Shown: positions 7,855 through 15,064 of the stretch, in pieces
Position numbering within the stretch: the stretch's first letter is position 1
Layout: the number at the start of each line of letters is the position of its first letter
Assembly (NCBI GenBank): GCA_904502265.1
Contig: CAJGDT010000010.1
Span: 1-18,649, forward strand
Direction of reading: 5' to 3'
Origin: an uncultured Barnesiella sp.
GTDB taxonomy: Bacteria > Bacteroidota > Bacteroidia > Bacteroidales > Barnesiellaceae_A
Length of the DNA stretch: 18,649 nt
Made by a program: the position numbers and the translations under genes
The notes under the pieces: generated by a model
Databases searched by the model: none
What the model was told of the DNA's origin: nothing
Seen by the model: the letters and a program-made list of their open reading frames with translations, nothing else

Positions 7855-8979
7855 ATGAAAAAGGCAAAGACAATACTAACAGCCATGGCCCTAACCCTAT
7901 CCATGGCAGCTTGCCAAGAGAAGGCAACACAACAAGAGCCCGAATTCTGGTTGGGTGCCGATATCAGTTGGGCTACGGAAATGGAGGACAATGGTCATAA
8001 ATTCTATAATTTCGAGGGCGAAGAGCGCGAGTGTACCGCCTTGATGAAGGAACTGGGTCTGAACGCTGTGCGTCTACGTGTATGGGTTGACCCCTCGGCA
8101 CATGGCAATTGGTGTAATAAAGAAGACTTGCTCGTAAAGTGTCAACGCGCCAAGGAGCAAGATATGGCTATCATGGTAGACTTTCACTACAGCGACTGGT
8201 GGGCCGACCCCAACAAGCAAAACATCCCCGCATCGTGGAGTGGACACAGCTATGAGGATATGAAACAAGACCTCGCAAACCACACAATCGAAGTGCTACA
8301 ATACCTCAAAGACAATGGTATAGAGCCCAAGTGGATTCAAGTGGGTAACGAAACTCGATTTGGCTTGCTGTGGAGTGTAAAATCGAACGAATGGGGATGG
8401 CCCGAACTCGATGAAAACGGACAAACTACAATCACCGAATCGATGGGACATGCTATACACAATCCCGAGCAATACGCCGGATTTATTGCCACCGGATACG
8501 AGGCTTGCAAAGAGGTATTTCCGCAAGCCATTGTCATTGTTCACCTCGATAATGGATTTGACCGTGAGCTGTACGACTGGAATATCGGACTCCTCAAAGA
8601 CAATGGTGTAAAATGGGACATGATAGGCATGTCGCTCTACCCCTACTGGGCTATAGAGGGTGGATACCGCACCGATGCCGAAACTACCATTACCGATTGC
8701 ATCGAGAACATTCGCTATGTAAGCGAAAAGTTCGACAGCGACATCATGATTGTCGAGACAGGATTCTATGTAGACGAAGAACAACCTGAATTGTTGGAAA
8801 CAGGTCGTCAACAACTCGCCCGCGTCATACGCGAGAGTATCAATGAGACCAACGGTCGTTGCAAAGGTGTATTCTACTGGGAACCCGAGTGCAAACCATC
8901 GCAATATCGCTTGGGTGCATTCACCGAGGATGGATACCCGACCGTTATCATGAAAGCCTTTAGCGACTGGAGCGAATAA
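7855..8979 (+). CDS. GH53 arabinogalactan endo-beta-1,4-galactanase, lipoprotein
   Basis: Family GH53 enzymes cut beta-1,4-galactan, the backbone of type I arabinogalactan and pectin side chains. The 374 residues begin with a lipoprotein signal (MKKAKTILT... LSMAAC) with the lipidated Cys at about residue 20, so the enzyme should be anchored to a membrane, plausibly at the cell surface. The start FWLGADISW and the NAVRLRVWVDP strand are typical of the GH53 (clan GH-A) barrel. The proposed acid/base is E166 in QVGNE and the nucleophile E301 in IMIVETGF, the expected positions after strands 4 and 7. VDFHYSDWWADP is a further family hallmark. Promoter elements are not obvious in the 24 bases after the terminator at 7799-7830. 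The following gene starts three bases after the stop. No SusC/SusD-like genes are near. Confidence 0.94.
   Translation: MKKAKTILTAMALTLSMAACQEKATQQEPEFWLGADISWATEMEDNGHKFYNFEGEERECTALMKELGLNAVRLRVWVDPSAHGNWCNKEDLLVKCQRAKEQDMAIMVDFHYSDWWADPNKQNIPASWSGHSYEDMKQDLANHTIEVLQYLKDNGIEPKWIQVGNETRFGLLWSVKSNEWGWPELDENGQTTITESMGHAIHNPEQYAGFIATGYEACKEVFPQAIVIVHLDNGFDRELYDWNIGLLKDNGVKWDMIGMSLYPYWAIEGGYRTDAETTITDCIENIRYVSEKFDSDIMIVETGFYVDEEQPELLETGRQQLARVIRESINETNGRCKGVFYWEPECKPSQYRLGAFTEDGYPTVIMKAFSDWSE
8969..8972 (+). promoter_or_regulatory. Shine-Dalgarno GGAG for the methionine sulfoxide reductase gene
   Basis: GGAG lies inside the last codons of the GH53 gene, ten bases before the ATG at 8983. Clear Shine-Dalgarno sequences are rare in this window, and this one supports the chosen start and coupled translation of the two genes. 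Confidence 0.5.
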
Positions 8980-8982
8980 GCC

Positions 8983-9456
8983 ATGGCCGAACATCTGGAA
9001 ATAGCACAAGGCAACAAAGCCGAGAAGTACGACACACTGTACAAACAGGTTGTGTCGCTAACCGAGGGCGAACCCGACCTCATTGCCCGCATGGCCAATG
9101 TGGCGGCTATGATACATGCCACGTTCAACTTTTGGTGGACGGGATTTTACCGAGTTGTAGACGACGTGCTGGTACTATCACCCTTCCAAGGTCCTCTTGC
9201 ATGTACCCGCATAGCCTACGGCAAGGGGGTGTGCGGTACTGCCTGGAAAGAACGCACAACCCAAGTAGTGCCCGACGTTGAGCAGTTTCCCGGTCACATA
9301 GCTTGCAGTAGCGACTCGAAGAGCGAGATTGTAGTACCCATATTCGACAGTTCGCAACAGATAATAGGTGTATTGGATATTGACAGCGAACATCTTAACA
9401 CCTTTGACGAGTGCGACCGCGAGTGGCTCGAAAAGATTGTTGCACTACTTGCTTAG
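8983..9456 (+). CDS. msrC: Free methionine-(R)-sulfoxide reductase (GAF-domain fRMsr)
   Basis: Reduces free L-methionine-(R)-sulfoxide to methionine in the cytoplasm, a repair step against oxidative damage. The protein is a single GAF domain of 157 residues, the usual size. The three family cysteines are present: C74 (ACTRI), C84 (GVCGTAW) and C108 (IACSSDSKSE). Their spacing, 10 and 24 residues, is the same as I recall for E. coli fRMsr (84, 94 and 118); the last is the catalytic Cys that forms the sulfenic acid. The segments NFWWTGFYRV, SPFQGPLAC and IGVLDIDSE are also characteristic. The start codon is three bases after the GH53 stop with a GGAG upstream, so the two genes are probably cotranscribed and perhaps translationally coupled, although no functional link is evident. 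A terminator follows at 9487-9522. Confidence 0.93.
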   Translation: MAEHLEIAQGNKAEKYDTLYKQVVSLTEGEPDLIARMANVAAMIHATFNFWWTGFYRVVDDVLVLSPFQGPLACTRIAYGKGVCGTAWKERTTQVVPDVEQFPGHIACSSDSKSEIVVPIFDSSQQIIGVLDIDSEHLNTFDECDREWLEKIVALLA

Positions 9457-9486
9457 CTCCTATATAACACGCTATAATTACTAATG

Positions 9487-9530
9487 ACACGACTATTCGA
9501 TACAACAATCGGATAGTCGTGTTTCCTTTT
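9487..9530 (+). terminator. Intrinsic terminator after the fRMsr gene
   Basis: Stem ACACGACTATTCGAT (9487-9501) with ATCGGATAGTCGTGT (9508-9522), fifteen pairs with one T-G pair, a six-base loop (ACAACA) and the tail TTCCTTTT. It lies 30 bases after the stop. Its arms share a core with the hairpins at 800-829 and 2445-2480. Confidence 0.88.
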
Positions 9531-9590
9531 ATACACCATGCTCAAGCAACAAAATAACACTTAAACTAAAAAAACTCACAATTGCAGTAA

Positions 9591-9619
9591 TTGTCTTCAC
9601 GTACCTTTCACTATCTTTA
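9591..9619 (+). promoter_or_regulatory. Probable promoter for the YgiQ-family gene
   Basis: TTG at 9591-9593 and TATCTTTA at 9612-9619 resemble the -33 and -7 elements with 18 bases between; the last base of the -7 box deviates from TAnnTTTG. The 201-base gap 9457-9657 otherwise holds the preceding terminator and AT-rich sequence. Confidence 0.45.
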
Positions 9620-9657
9620 CAGCTAATATTGGAATTTCGAAATGATATTATATCGTT

Positions 9658-11601
9658 ATGCAAGAATATAGACTACAAGATTGGCTACCCACCTCGCGCA
9701 AGGAGATGGAACTTCGGGGCTGGGATGAGGTAGATGTTATTTTCTTCTCGGGCGATGCCTACGTCGACCATCCCTCGTTTGGAGCCGCTGTAATAGGTCG
9801 AGTATTGGAGGCCGAAGGCTACCGTGTGGCTATTGTACCGCAACCCAACTGGCGCGACGACTTACGCGACTTTCGCAAGCTGGGTCGCCCCCGCTTGTTC
9901 TTTGCCCTATCGGCAGGTGCAATGGACTCGATGGTCAATCACTATACTGCCAACAAGCGCTTGCGTAGCGATGATGCCTACACTCCCGATGGCCGTCATG
10001 GCATGCGCCCCGACTATCCTACTATTGTGTATAGTCGCATTCTCAAGGAGTTATTCCCCGATGTACCTGTCATAGTGGGTGGTATAGAGGCTTCGTTGCG
10101 TCGTGTTACACACTACGACTATTGGCAAGACAAGTTGCGTCCCTCTATCATCACCGAGTGCCGAGCAGACATGATGGTGTATGGTATGGGTGAGCGCTCT
10201 ATTCGCGAAATCGCACACCGCCTTGATGCCGGCGAAAGCATACACACCATGCACGATATACCCCAAACTGTGGTACTTGAGCCTGCCGACATGATACCCG
10301 AGGAGAGTAGCGAGCATGCAATATTGGCTCCACACGAAGAGTGTTTGCGCGACAAGCGCACACAAGCTGCCAACTTCAAGATTGTCGAGGAGGAGTCAAA
10401 CGCTTACCGCGCTCGACACCTGTGGCAACGCTGTGGCAATGAGGCCGTACACATCAACCCACCCTATCCTCCCATGACAACCGAGGAGGTTGATAGTACA
10501 TTCGACCTACCATATACCCGATTGCCCCACCCTCGATACAAAGGCAAGACAATACCCGCCTACGAGATGATACGCCACTCGGTGTGTCTGCACAGAGGTT
10601 GCTTTGGTGGATGTGCATTCTGTACCATATCGGCGCATCAAGGCAAGTTTATCTCTTCACGTTCGCAACAATCTATCATGCGCGAGGTTAAGGCCATTAC
10701 CCATATGCCCGACTTCAAGGGTTACATAAGCGACTTAGGAGGCCCATCGGCCAACATGTATACTATGCGCGGCGAAAACCAAGAGGCATGCCATCGTTGT
10801 CGTCGTCCCTCATGTCTGTTCCCCGCTGTGTGTCCCAATCTTGTCACCGACCACCGCCCATTGCTCGACCTATTCAAGCAAGTAGATGCTCTACCCGATA
10901 TTAAGAAATCGCATGTAGGCAGTGGTGTACGCTACGACCTCGTACTGCATCGCCACCGCAACCCCGAGATAGCCGACAGCGGACGACTCTATGCCGAGGA
11001 GCTTATTGCGCACCATGTATCGGGTCGCCTCAAAGTTGCCCCCGAGCACACATCCGACAAGGTACTCAACTACATGCGAAAGCCCTCATTCGGTCTGTTC
11101 CATGCCTTCAAGTCACTCTTCGATAAGGTAAACAAGCGCGAAGGATTGCGTCAACAACTTATCCCCTACTTTATTTCGAGCCACCCCGGTTGTACCGAGG
11201 AGGCAATGGCCGAATTGGCTGTAACAACCAAGTACCTCAATTTCCATCTTGAACAGGTGCAAGACTTTACACCTACCCCTATGACGCTTGCAACCGAGAT
11301 GTACTATACCGGCATAGACCCCTATACCGGCGAAAAGGTATTTACAGCACGCACCCCCGAACAAAAGTTGGGTCAACGCAAATACTTCTTCTGGTATCAG
11401 CGTGAGAGTGAGGAGGAGATACGCAACTCGCTCAATCGCATGCACCGTGCCGATCTCATTCGCCAACTATATGGCGACCGCCCCTTTATCCCCCTACACA
11501 CTCAACCAAGGCAGGAGAATAGAGGTAACAATAACCACAAGGCAAACCATAATAAATCGGATGCCAAACGGCCCTATACACCTCACAAGAAAAAGAGATA
11601 A
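9658..11601 (+). CDS. ygiQ: YgiQ-family radical SAM protein
   Basis: A 647-residue member of the YgiQ family, whose reaction is unknown. The N-terminal part (about 1-230) resembles a cobalamin-binding-like Rossmann domain (FFSGDAYVDHPSF, VGGIEASLRR). The radical SAM domain has the cluster motif C315-x3-C319-x2-C322 (CFGGCAFC), which would bind the SAM-cleaving 4Fe-4S cluster. A second Cys group follows: C378, C381, C386 and C392 (CHRCRRPSC and a later VCPNL). The C-terminal region (EHTSDKVLNYMRKPS, QDFTPTPMTLATEMYYTG) matches the conserved end of this family, and the last 30 or so residues form a basic, Asn- and Lys-rich tail that looks disordered. E. coli YgiQ is longer by about 90 residues. 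The start is supported by family alignment from LQDWLPTSRKEM. The GH43 gene starts 39 bases after the stop with no terminator between. Confidence 0.94.
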   Translation: MQEYRLQDWLPTSRKEMELRGWDEVDVIFFSGDAYVDHPSFGAAVIGRVLEAEGYRVAIVPQPNWRDDLRDFRKLGRPRLFFALSAGAMDSMVNHYTANKRLRSDDAYTPDGRHGMRPDYPTIVYSRILKELFPDVPVIVGGIEASLRRVTHYDYWQDKLRPSIITECRADMMVYGMGERSIREIAHRLDAGESIHTMHDIPQTVVLEPADMIPEESSEHAILAPHEECLRDKRTQAANFKIVEEESNAYRARHLWQRCGNEAVHINPPYPPMTTEEVDSTFDLPYTRLPHPRYKGKTIPAYEMIRHSVCLHRGCFGGCAFCTISAHQGKFISSRSQQSIMREVKAITHMPDFKGYISDLGGPSANMYTMRGENQEACHRCRRPSCLFPAVCPNLVTDHRPLLDLFKQVDALPDIKKSHVGSGVRYDLVLHRHRNPEIADSGRLYAEELIAHHVSGRLKVAPEHTSDKVLNYMRKPSFGLFHAFKSLFDKVNKREGLRQQLIPYFISSHPGCTEEAMAELAVTTKYLNFHLEQVQDFTPTPMTLATEMYYTGIDPYTGEKVFTARTPEQKLGQRKYFFWYQRESEEEIRNSLNRMHRADLIRQLYGDRPFIPLHTQPRQENRGNNNHKANHNKSDAKRPYTPHKKKR

Positions 11602-11640
11602 CAACAGTTATTATTCAATAATATTAGGTATTAAACGCAT

Positions 11641-12672
11641 ATGATAAAGAATTTTGTTTACACAGCATTGGCTACAGCTGCGATTATACTACTCACATCA
11701 TGCAACTCACAGCCTTGCAATATAGTACAAGGAGAGGTATGGTTGGATACAGCCGGCAACCCCATTAACGCCCATGGCAGTGGCATGTTGTACCACGACG
11801 GAGTATACTACTGGTATGGCGAGTACAAGAAAGGCGAAACCATACTGCCCGAATGGGCTACATGGGAGTGCTACCGAACCGATGTAACCGGTGTAAGTTG
11901 TTACTCATCGACCGACTTGGTCAATTGGACATTCGAGGGTATTGTGCTCTCGGCTGTAAAAGACGACCCCACACACGACTTGCACCCATCGAAAGTACTT
12001 GAACGCCCCAAAGTTATATATAACAGCAAGACACAAAAGTTTGTGATGTGGGCACATGTCGAGAGTGCCGACTATAGCAAGGCGGCCGCCGGTGTTGCAG
12101 TAAGCAACTCACCTACAGGACCTTTCACATACTTGGGTTCTTTCAGACCCAACAACGCTATGAGTCGCGACCAAACACTCTTTGTTGACGACGATGGTAA
12201 GGCATACCAATTTGCATCATCGGAACACAATGCATCGAGGTACATCAACGAACTCACCGACGACTATCTGCAACCAACAGGTCGCTACACCCGCAACTTC
12301 ATTGATATGAGTCGCGAAGCACCGGCCGTATTCAAGAAAGATGGCAAGTATTATATGCTCTCATCGGGTTGCACCGGATGGGATCCCAATCAGGCCGAAC
12401 TTGCTGTGGCCGACTCAATAATGGGTCAATGGACTGCGATAGGAAACCCCTGCACAGGTGTCGATGCCGATAAGACATTCTACGCACAGAGTACTTACGT
12501 TCAACAAGTATATGGCAAAAAGGATTTATATATAGCCATGTTTGACCGTTGGAATAAGACCGACCTTGAAGACTCGCGCTACGTGTGGTTGCCCATAGAG
12601 TTTGACAACGACAAGATTACTATCCCATGGCGCGAATCGTGGAGCATGGACGAGTATGAAAACCAACGTTAG
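11641..12672 (+). CDS. GH43 lipoprotein, probable exo-beta-1,3-galactanase (subfamily 24-like)
   Basis: A 343-residue five-bladed beta-propeller glycosidase with a lipoprotein signal ending LLTSC, lipidated Cys at about residue 21. The sequence follows the pattern I know from exo-beta-1,3-galactanases such as fungal Pc1,3Gal43A: AHGSGMLYHDG, YYWYGE, VSCYSSTDLVNW, ERPKVIYN, GPFTYLGSFRP, SRDQTLFVDDDG. In those enzymes the usual GH43 aspartate base is absent and a Gln acts instead. Here the equivalents would be E121 (ERPKV), E226 as acid (REAPAVF) and Q283 (YAQST); the spacings of 105 and 57 residues are close to the 106 and 55 recalled for the fungal enzyme. The expected substrate is the beta-1,3-galactan backbone of type II arabinogalactan; an arabinofuranosidase or other GH43 activity is less likely but possible. 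It sits 39 bases after ygiQ and has no SusC/SusD neighbour. Confidence 0.85.
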   Translation: MIKNFVYTALATAAIILLTSCNSQPCNIVQGEVWLDTAGNPINAHGSGMLYHDGVYYWYGEYKKGETILPEWATWECYRTDVTGVSCYSSTDLVNWTFEGIVLSAVKDDPTHDLHPSKVLERPKVIYNSKTQKFVMWAHVESADYSKAAAGVAVSNSPTGPFTYLGSFRPNNAMSRDQTLFVDDDGKAYQFASSEHNASRYINELTDDYLQPTGRYTRNFIDMSREAPAVFKKDGKYYMLSSGCTGWDPNQAELAVADSIMGQWTAIGNPCTGVDADKTFYAQSTYVQQVYGKKDLYIAMFDRWNKTDLEDSRYVWLPIEFDNDKITIPWRESWSMDEYENQR

Positions 12673-12728
12673 TCAAAAAAGAGAATCTAAAAAAGTCTTG
12701 CAATCACAAATATCTTTATCGCTTTTTG

Positions 12729-12736
12729 TATATTTG
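12729..12736 (+). promoter_or_regulatory. -7 box for the relA/spoT-pgpH unit
   Basis: TATATTTG fits TAnnTTTG; the -33 region lacks a clear TTTG. Predicted start is near 12743, with a leader of about 60 bases before the ATG at 12805. A near match, TATCTTTA at 12711-12718, could be a second start. Confidence 0.5.
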
Positions 12737-12804
12737 TCATTTAATACACATTGCTAAAAAAGCACACCATAGTAAGAGGTGCATAAACAAAAGAGATAAG
12801 TTTT

Positions 12805-15039
12805 ATGAACGAACTTATAGATAACAAAAACAACGATGAAAAGATTATAGAAGAAGCCTTCCAAGACCTATTGGATGGTTATTTACGCTCTAATCATCGC
12901 AAAAAAATAGACATCATAAAAAAAGCCTATACCTTTGCCCGAGATGCGCACAATGGAGTACGACGCAGATCGGGTGAACCATACATCTTACACCCTATTG
13001 AGGTTGCTCGCATAGTGAGCCAGGAGATTGGTCTGGGATCTACATCGATATGCGCAGCACTGCTACACGACGTAGTAGAAGATACCGACTACACTGTAGA
13101 AGATATTGAAAATCTCTTTGGCAGTAAGATTGCATCGATTGTTGAGGGATTGACTAAAATATCGGGCGGTATTGTGGCCGACCATATATCCTTGCAAACT
13201 GAGAATTTTCGCAAGTTGCTACTCACGATGTCCGAAGATATTCGTGTCATCATTATCAAAATAGCCGACCGCCTGCATAATATGCGCACGCTCGACTCTC
13301 TTGCTCCGGCCAAGCGATTTAAAATTGCAGGTGAAACAGCATACATCTATGCTCCCCTTGCTCACCGATTGGGTTTGTATTCGATTAAGTCAGAACTTGA
13401 GGATTTGAGCTTCAAGTTTGAGCACCCCGATTCATACAACAAAATCAGCCACAAACTAGCCGAGAGCGAAAGTAACATAAACGATGTATACACTCGATTT
13501 GCTTCACCTATTGAACAACGGCTTGTAGAACGTGGCTATAACTATACGATGAAGGCTCGAGTAAAGTCAGTGTACTCGATATGGAAAAAGATGCAAGCCA
13601 AGCATATCCCATTTGAAGAGGTATATGACTTGTATGCAGTACGCATCGTATTTCAGTGCCCCGACGATATCGACGAATCGGATATTTGCTGGTCTATCTA
13701 CAACATAATCACCAAGATATACCATCCACACCCCGACCGTACCCGCAACTGGTTATCGACCCCCAAGCCCAATGGTTACAAAGCACTACATGTAACTGTA
13801 ATGGGTCCCAATGGTAATTGGATAGAGGTACAAATTCGTTCACAAAAGATGGATGATATTGCCGAGCGAGGACTGGCGGCACACTGGAAATATAAAACAG
13901 GCGATAAGGTTGAAGACACAGAACTCAATGGATGGATTGAGAATATAAAGAATGCTCTTGACAACCCATCGCCCGATGCAATGGATATGCTATCGAGTAT
14001 CAAGATGAACTTGTATAGCAACGAAATTTTTGTCTTTACACCCAAGGGCGACCTCATAACTTTACCTAAGAATGCTACTGTACTCGATCTCGCTTTTACC
14101 CTTCATAGCGATCTCGGACACCACTGTATTGCCGCCAAGGTAAACCATAAGTTGGTACCCTTTACCCAACCATTGCGCAGTGGCGACCAAGTAGAAATTC
14201 TCACGTCCAAATCACAATCTCCCAAAGCCGAATGGGTTGAACATGTAACCACCTCGGTGGCAAAGTCACGATTGGCTGCTTCACTTCGCAAAGACCGCCG
14301 CCAAATCATTGCCTTGGGTGAAAAGACCTTCAACGACTTCATGATAAGTCATGGTCATCAACCATCCAACGAAATAATCAATCGCACGCTGGTGCGACTG
14401 GGATTTAAAAACCCTGATGAGTTTTTCTACAAATTAGGAAGTAAAGGTATTGTGCTTGACGATAATTCATACCGTCGCATCTTTGCCAAAAGCAACAACA
14501 AGCTCATGCAATACCTCACCTTAGGTTTGGCACGCCCCAAGGAAGATCCGCTACTCACCGACAACATTAAAGAGAGTATTAACCGCAAACAAACCTATAT
14601 ACTTCACACAAAAGACGGTGTCCCCAACTACACTATAGCCAACTGTTGCCACCCCATACCGGGCGACGAGGTCCTGGGCATAGTAGCTCCAAACGAAACT
14701 ACCGTAATAGTACATAAGCAAGAATGCCCTGAGGCAATGAAAATAAAATCGAGCTATGGCTCACGCATTGTATCTACTACATGGGAAACCGATGAGTCAC
14801 AAGCATTTCCTGTTACAATTGAAATAAAAGGTATCGACCGTAAAGGAATGCTCAATGATATTACAAATATCATAACCGAAAAGCTCAATATCAATATGCG
14901 ATCGTTTAATATCAAAGCGGACAAAGGGGTTTTTGTAGGAAAAATAGATATATTTGCACATGATGCACAACTTGTTGAGCATCTTTGCACTCTACTCAAG
15001 AAAATAAAAGGATTGCAAAGTGCAGTGCGTATACAATAA
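12805..15039 (+). CDS. Bifunctional (p)ppGpp synthetase/hydrolase, RelA/SpoT family
   Basis: A full-length (744-residue) long RSH enzyme that makes and destroys the stringent-response alarmone (p)ppGpp in the cytoplasm. Domains in order: HD hydrolase (about 35-195) with metal ligands H63, H88-D89 and D155, so hydrolysis should work; the synthetase domain (about 230-365) with D275 in YDLYAVRI, the RTRNW...PKPNGYKALH pppGpp/ATP-binding stretch and E341 in EVQIRS, so synthesis should also work; TGS (about 406-467, IFVFTPKGDLI); a helical/zinc-finger region with C614-C615-H616 and C641; and a C-terminal ACT/RRM domain (about 668-744). Both catalytic sites look intact, so Rel or SpoT in the bifunctional sense is appropriate; the E. 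coli names relA and spoT would each be misleading. The PgpH-like gene begins 25 bases after the stop without a terminator, so both are probably on one transcript. Codon use is less biased than in aspA. Confidence 0.96.
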   Translation: MNELIDNKNNDEKIIEEAFQDLLDGYLRSNHRKKIDIIKKAYTFARDAHNGVRRRSGEPYILHPIEVARIVSQEIGLGSTSICAALLHDVVEDTDYTVEDIENLFGSKIASIVEGLTKISGGIVADHISLQTENFRKLLLTMSEDIRVIIIKIADRLHNMRTLDSLAPAKRFKIAGETAYIYAPLAHRLGLYSIKSELEDLSFKFEHPDSYNKISHKLAESESNINDVYTRFASPIEQRLVERGYNYTMKARVKSVYSIWKKMQAKHIPFEEVYDLYAVRIVFQCPDDIDESDICWSIYNIITKIYHPHPDRTRNWLSTPKPNGYKALHVTVMGPNGNWIEVQIRSQKMDDIAERGLAAHWKYKTGDKVEDTELNGWIENIKNALDNPSPDAMDMLSSIKMNLYSNEIFVFTPKGDLITLPKNATVLDLAFTLHSDLGHHCIAAKVNHKLVPFTQPLRSGDQVEILTSKSQSPKAEWVEHVTTSVAKSRLAASLRKDRRQIIALGEKTFNDFMISHGHQPSNEIINRTLVRLGFKNPDEFFYKLGSKGIVLDDNSYRRIFAKSNNKLMQYLTLGLARPKEDPLLTDNIKESINRKQTYILHTKDGVPNYTIANCCHPIPGDEVLGIVAPNETTVIVHKQECPEAMKIKSSYGSRIVSTTWETDESQAFPVTIEIKGIDRKGMLNDITNIITEKLNINMRSFNIKADKGVFVGKIDIFAHDAQLVEHLCTLLKKIKGLQSAVRIQ

Positions 15040-15055
15040 TGTTAACATATTAAAT

Positions 15056-15058
15056 AGG
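15056..15058 (+). promoter_or_regulatory. Weak ribosome-binding sequence for the PgpH-like gene
   Basis: AGG in TAGGTAA, six bases before the ATG at 15065, in the 25-base gap after the RSH gene. It is short but well placed, and supports this start and translation from a shared transcript. Confidence 0.35.
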
Positions 15059-15064
15059 TAATAT

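Noticed and set aside
8296..9009. Antisense open frame of 237 codons across the GH53 gene and the start of the reductase gene
   Set aside because: It is a by-product of the strong codon bias on the plus strand; GH53 catalytic residues lie in this stretch and the antisense protein resembles nothing.
11609..11623. AT-only palindrome TATTATTCAATAATA between ygiQ and the GH43 gene
   Set aside because: Seven weak pairs around one base and no T run; it is too unstable for a terminator and there is no known operator of this type.
12751..12782. Possible leader hairpin before the RSH gene (GCACACC with GGTGC)
   Set aside because: Only about five pairs with a bulge; too weak to propose a riboswitch or attenuator without comparative support.
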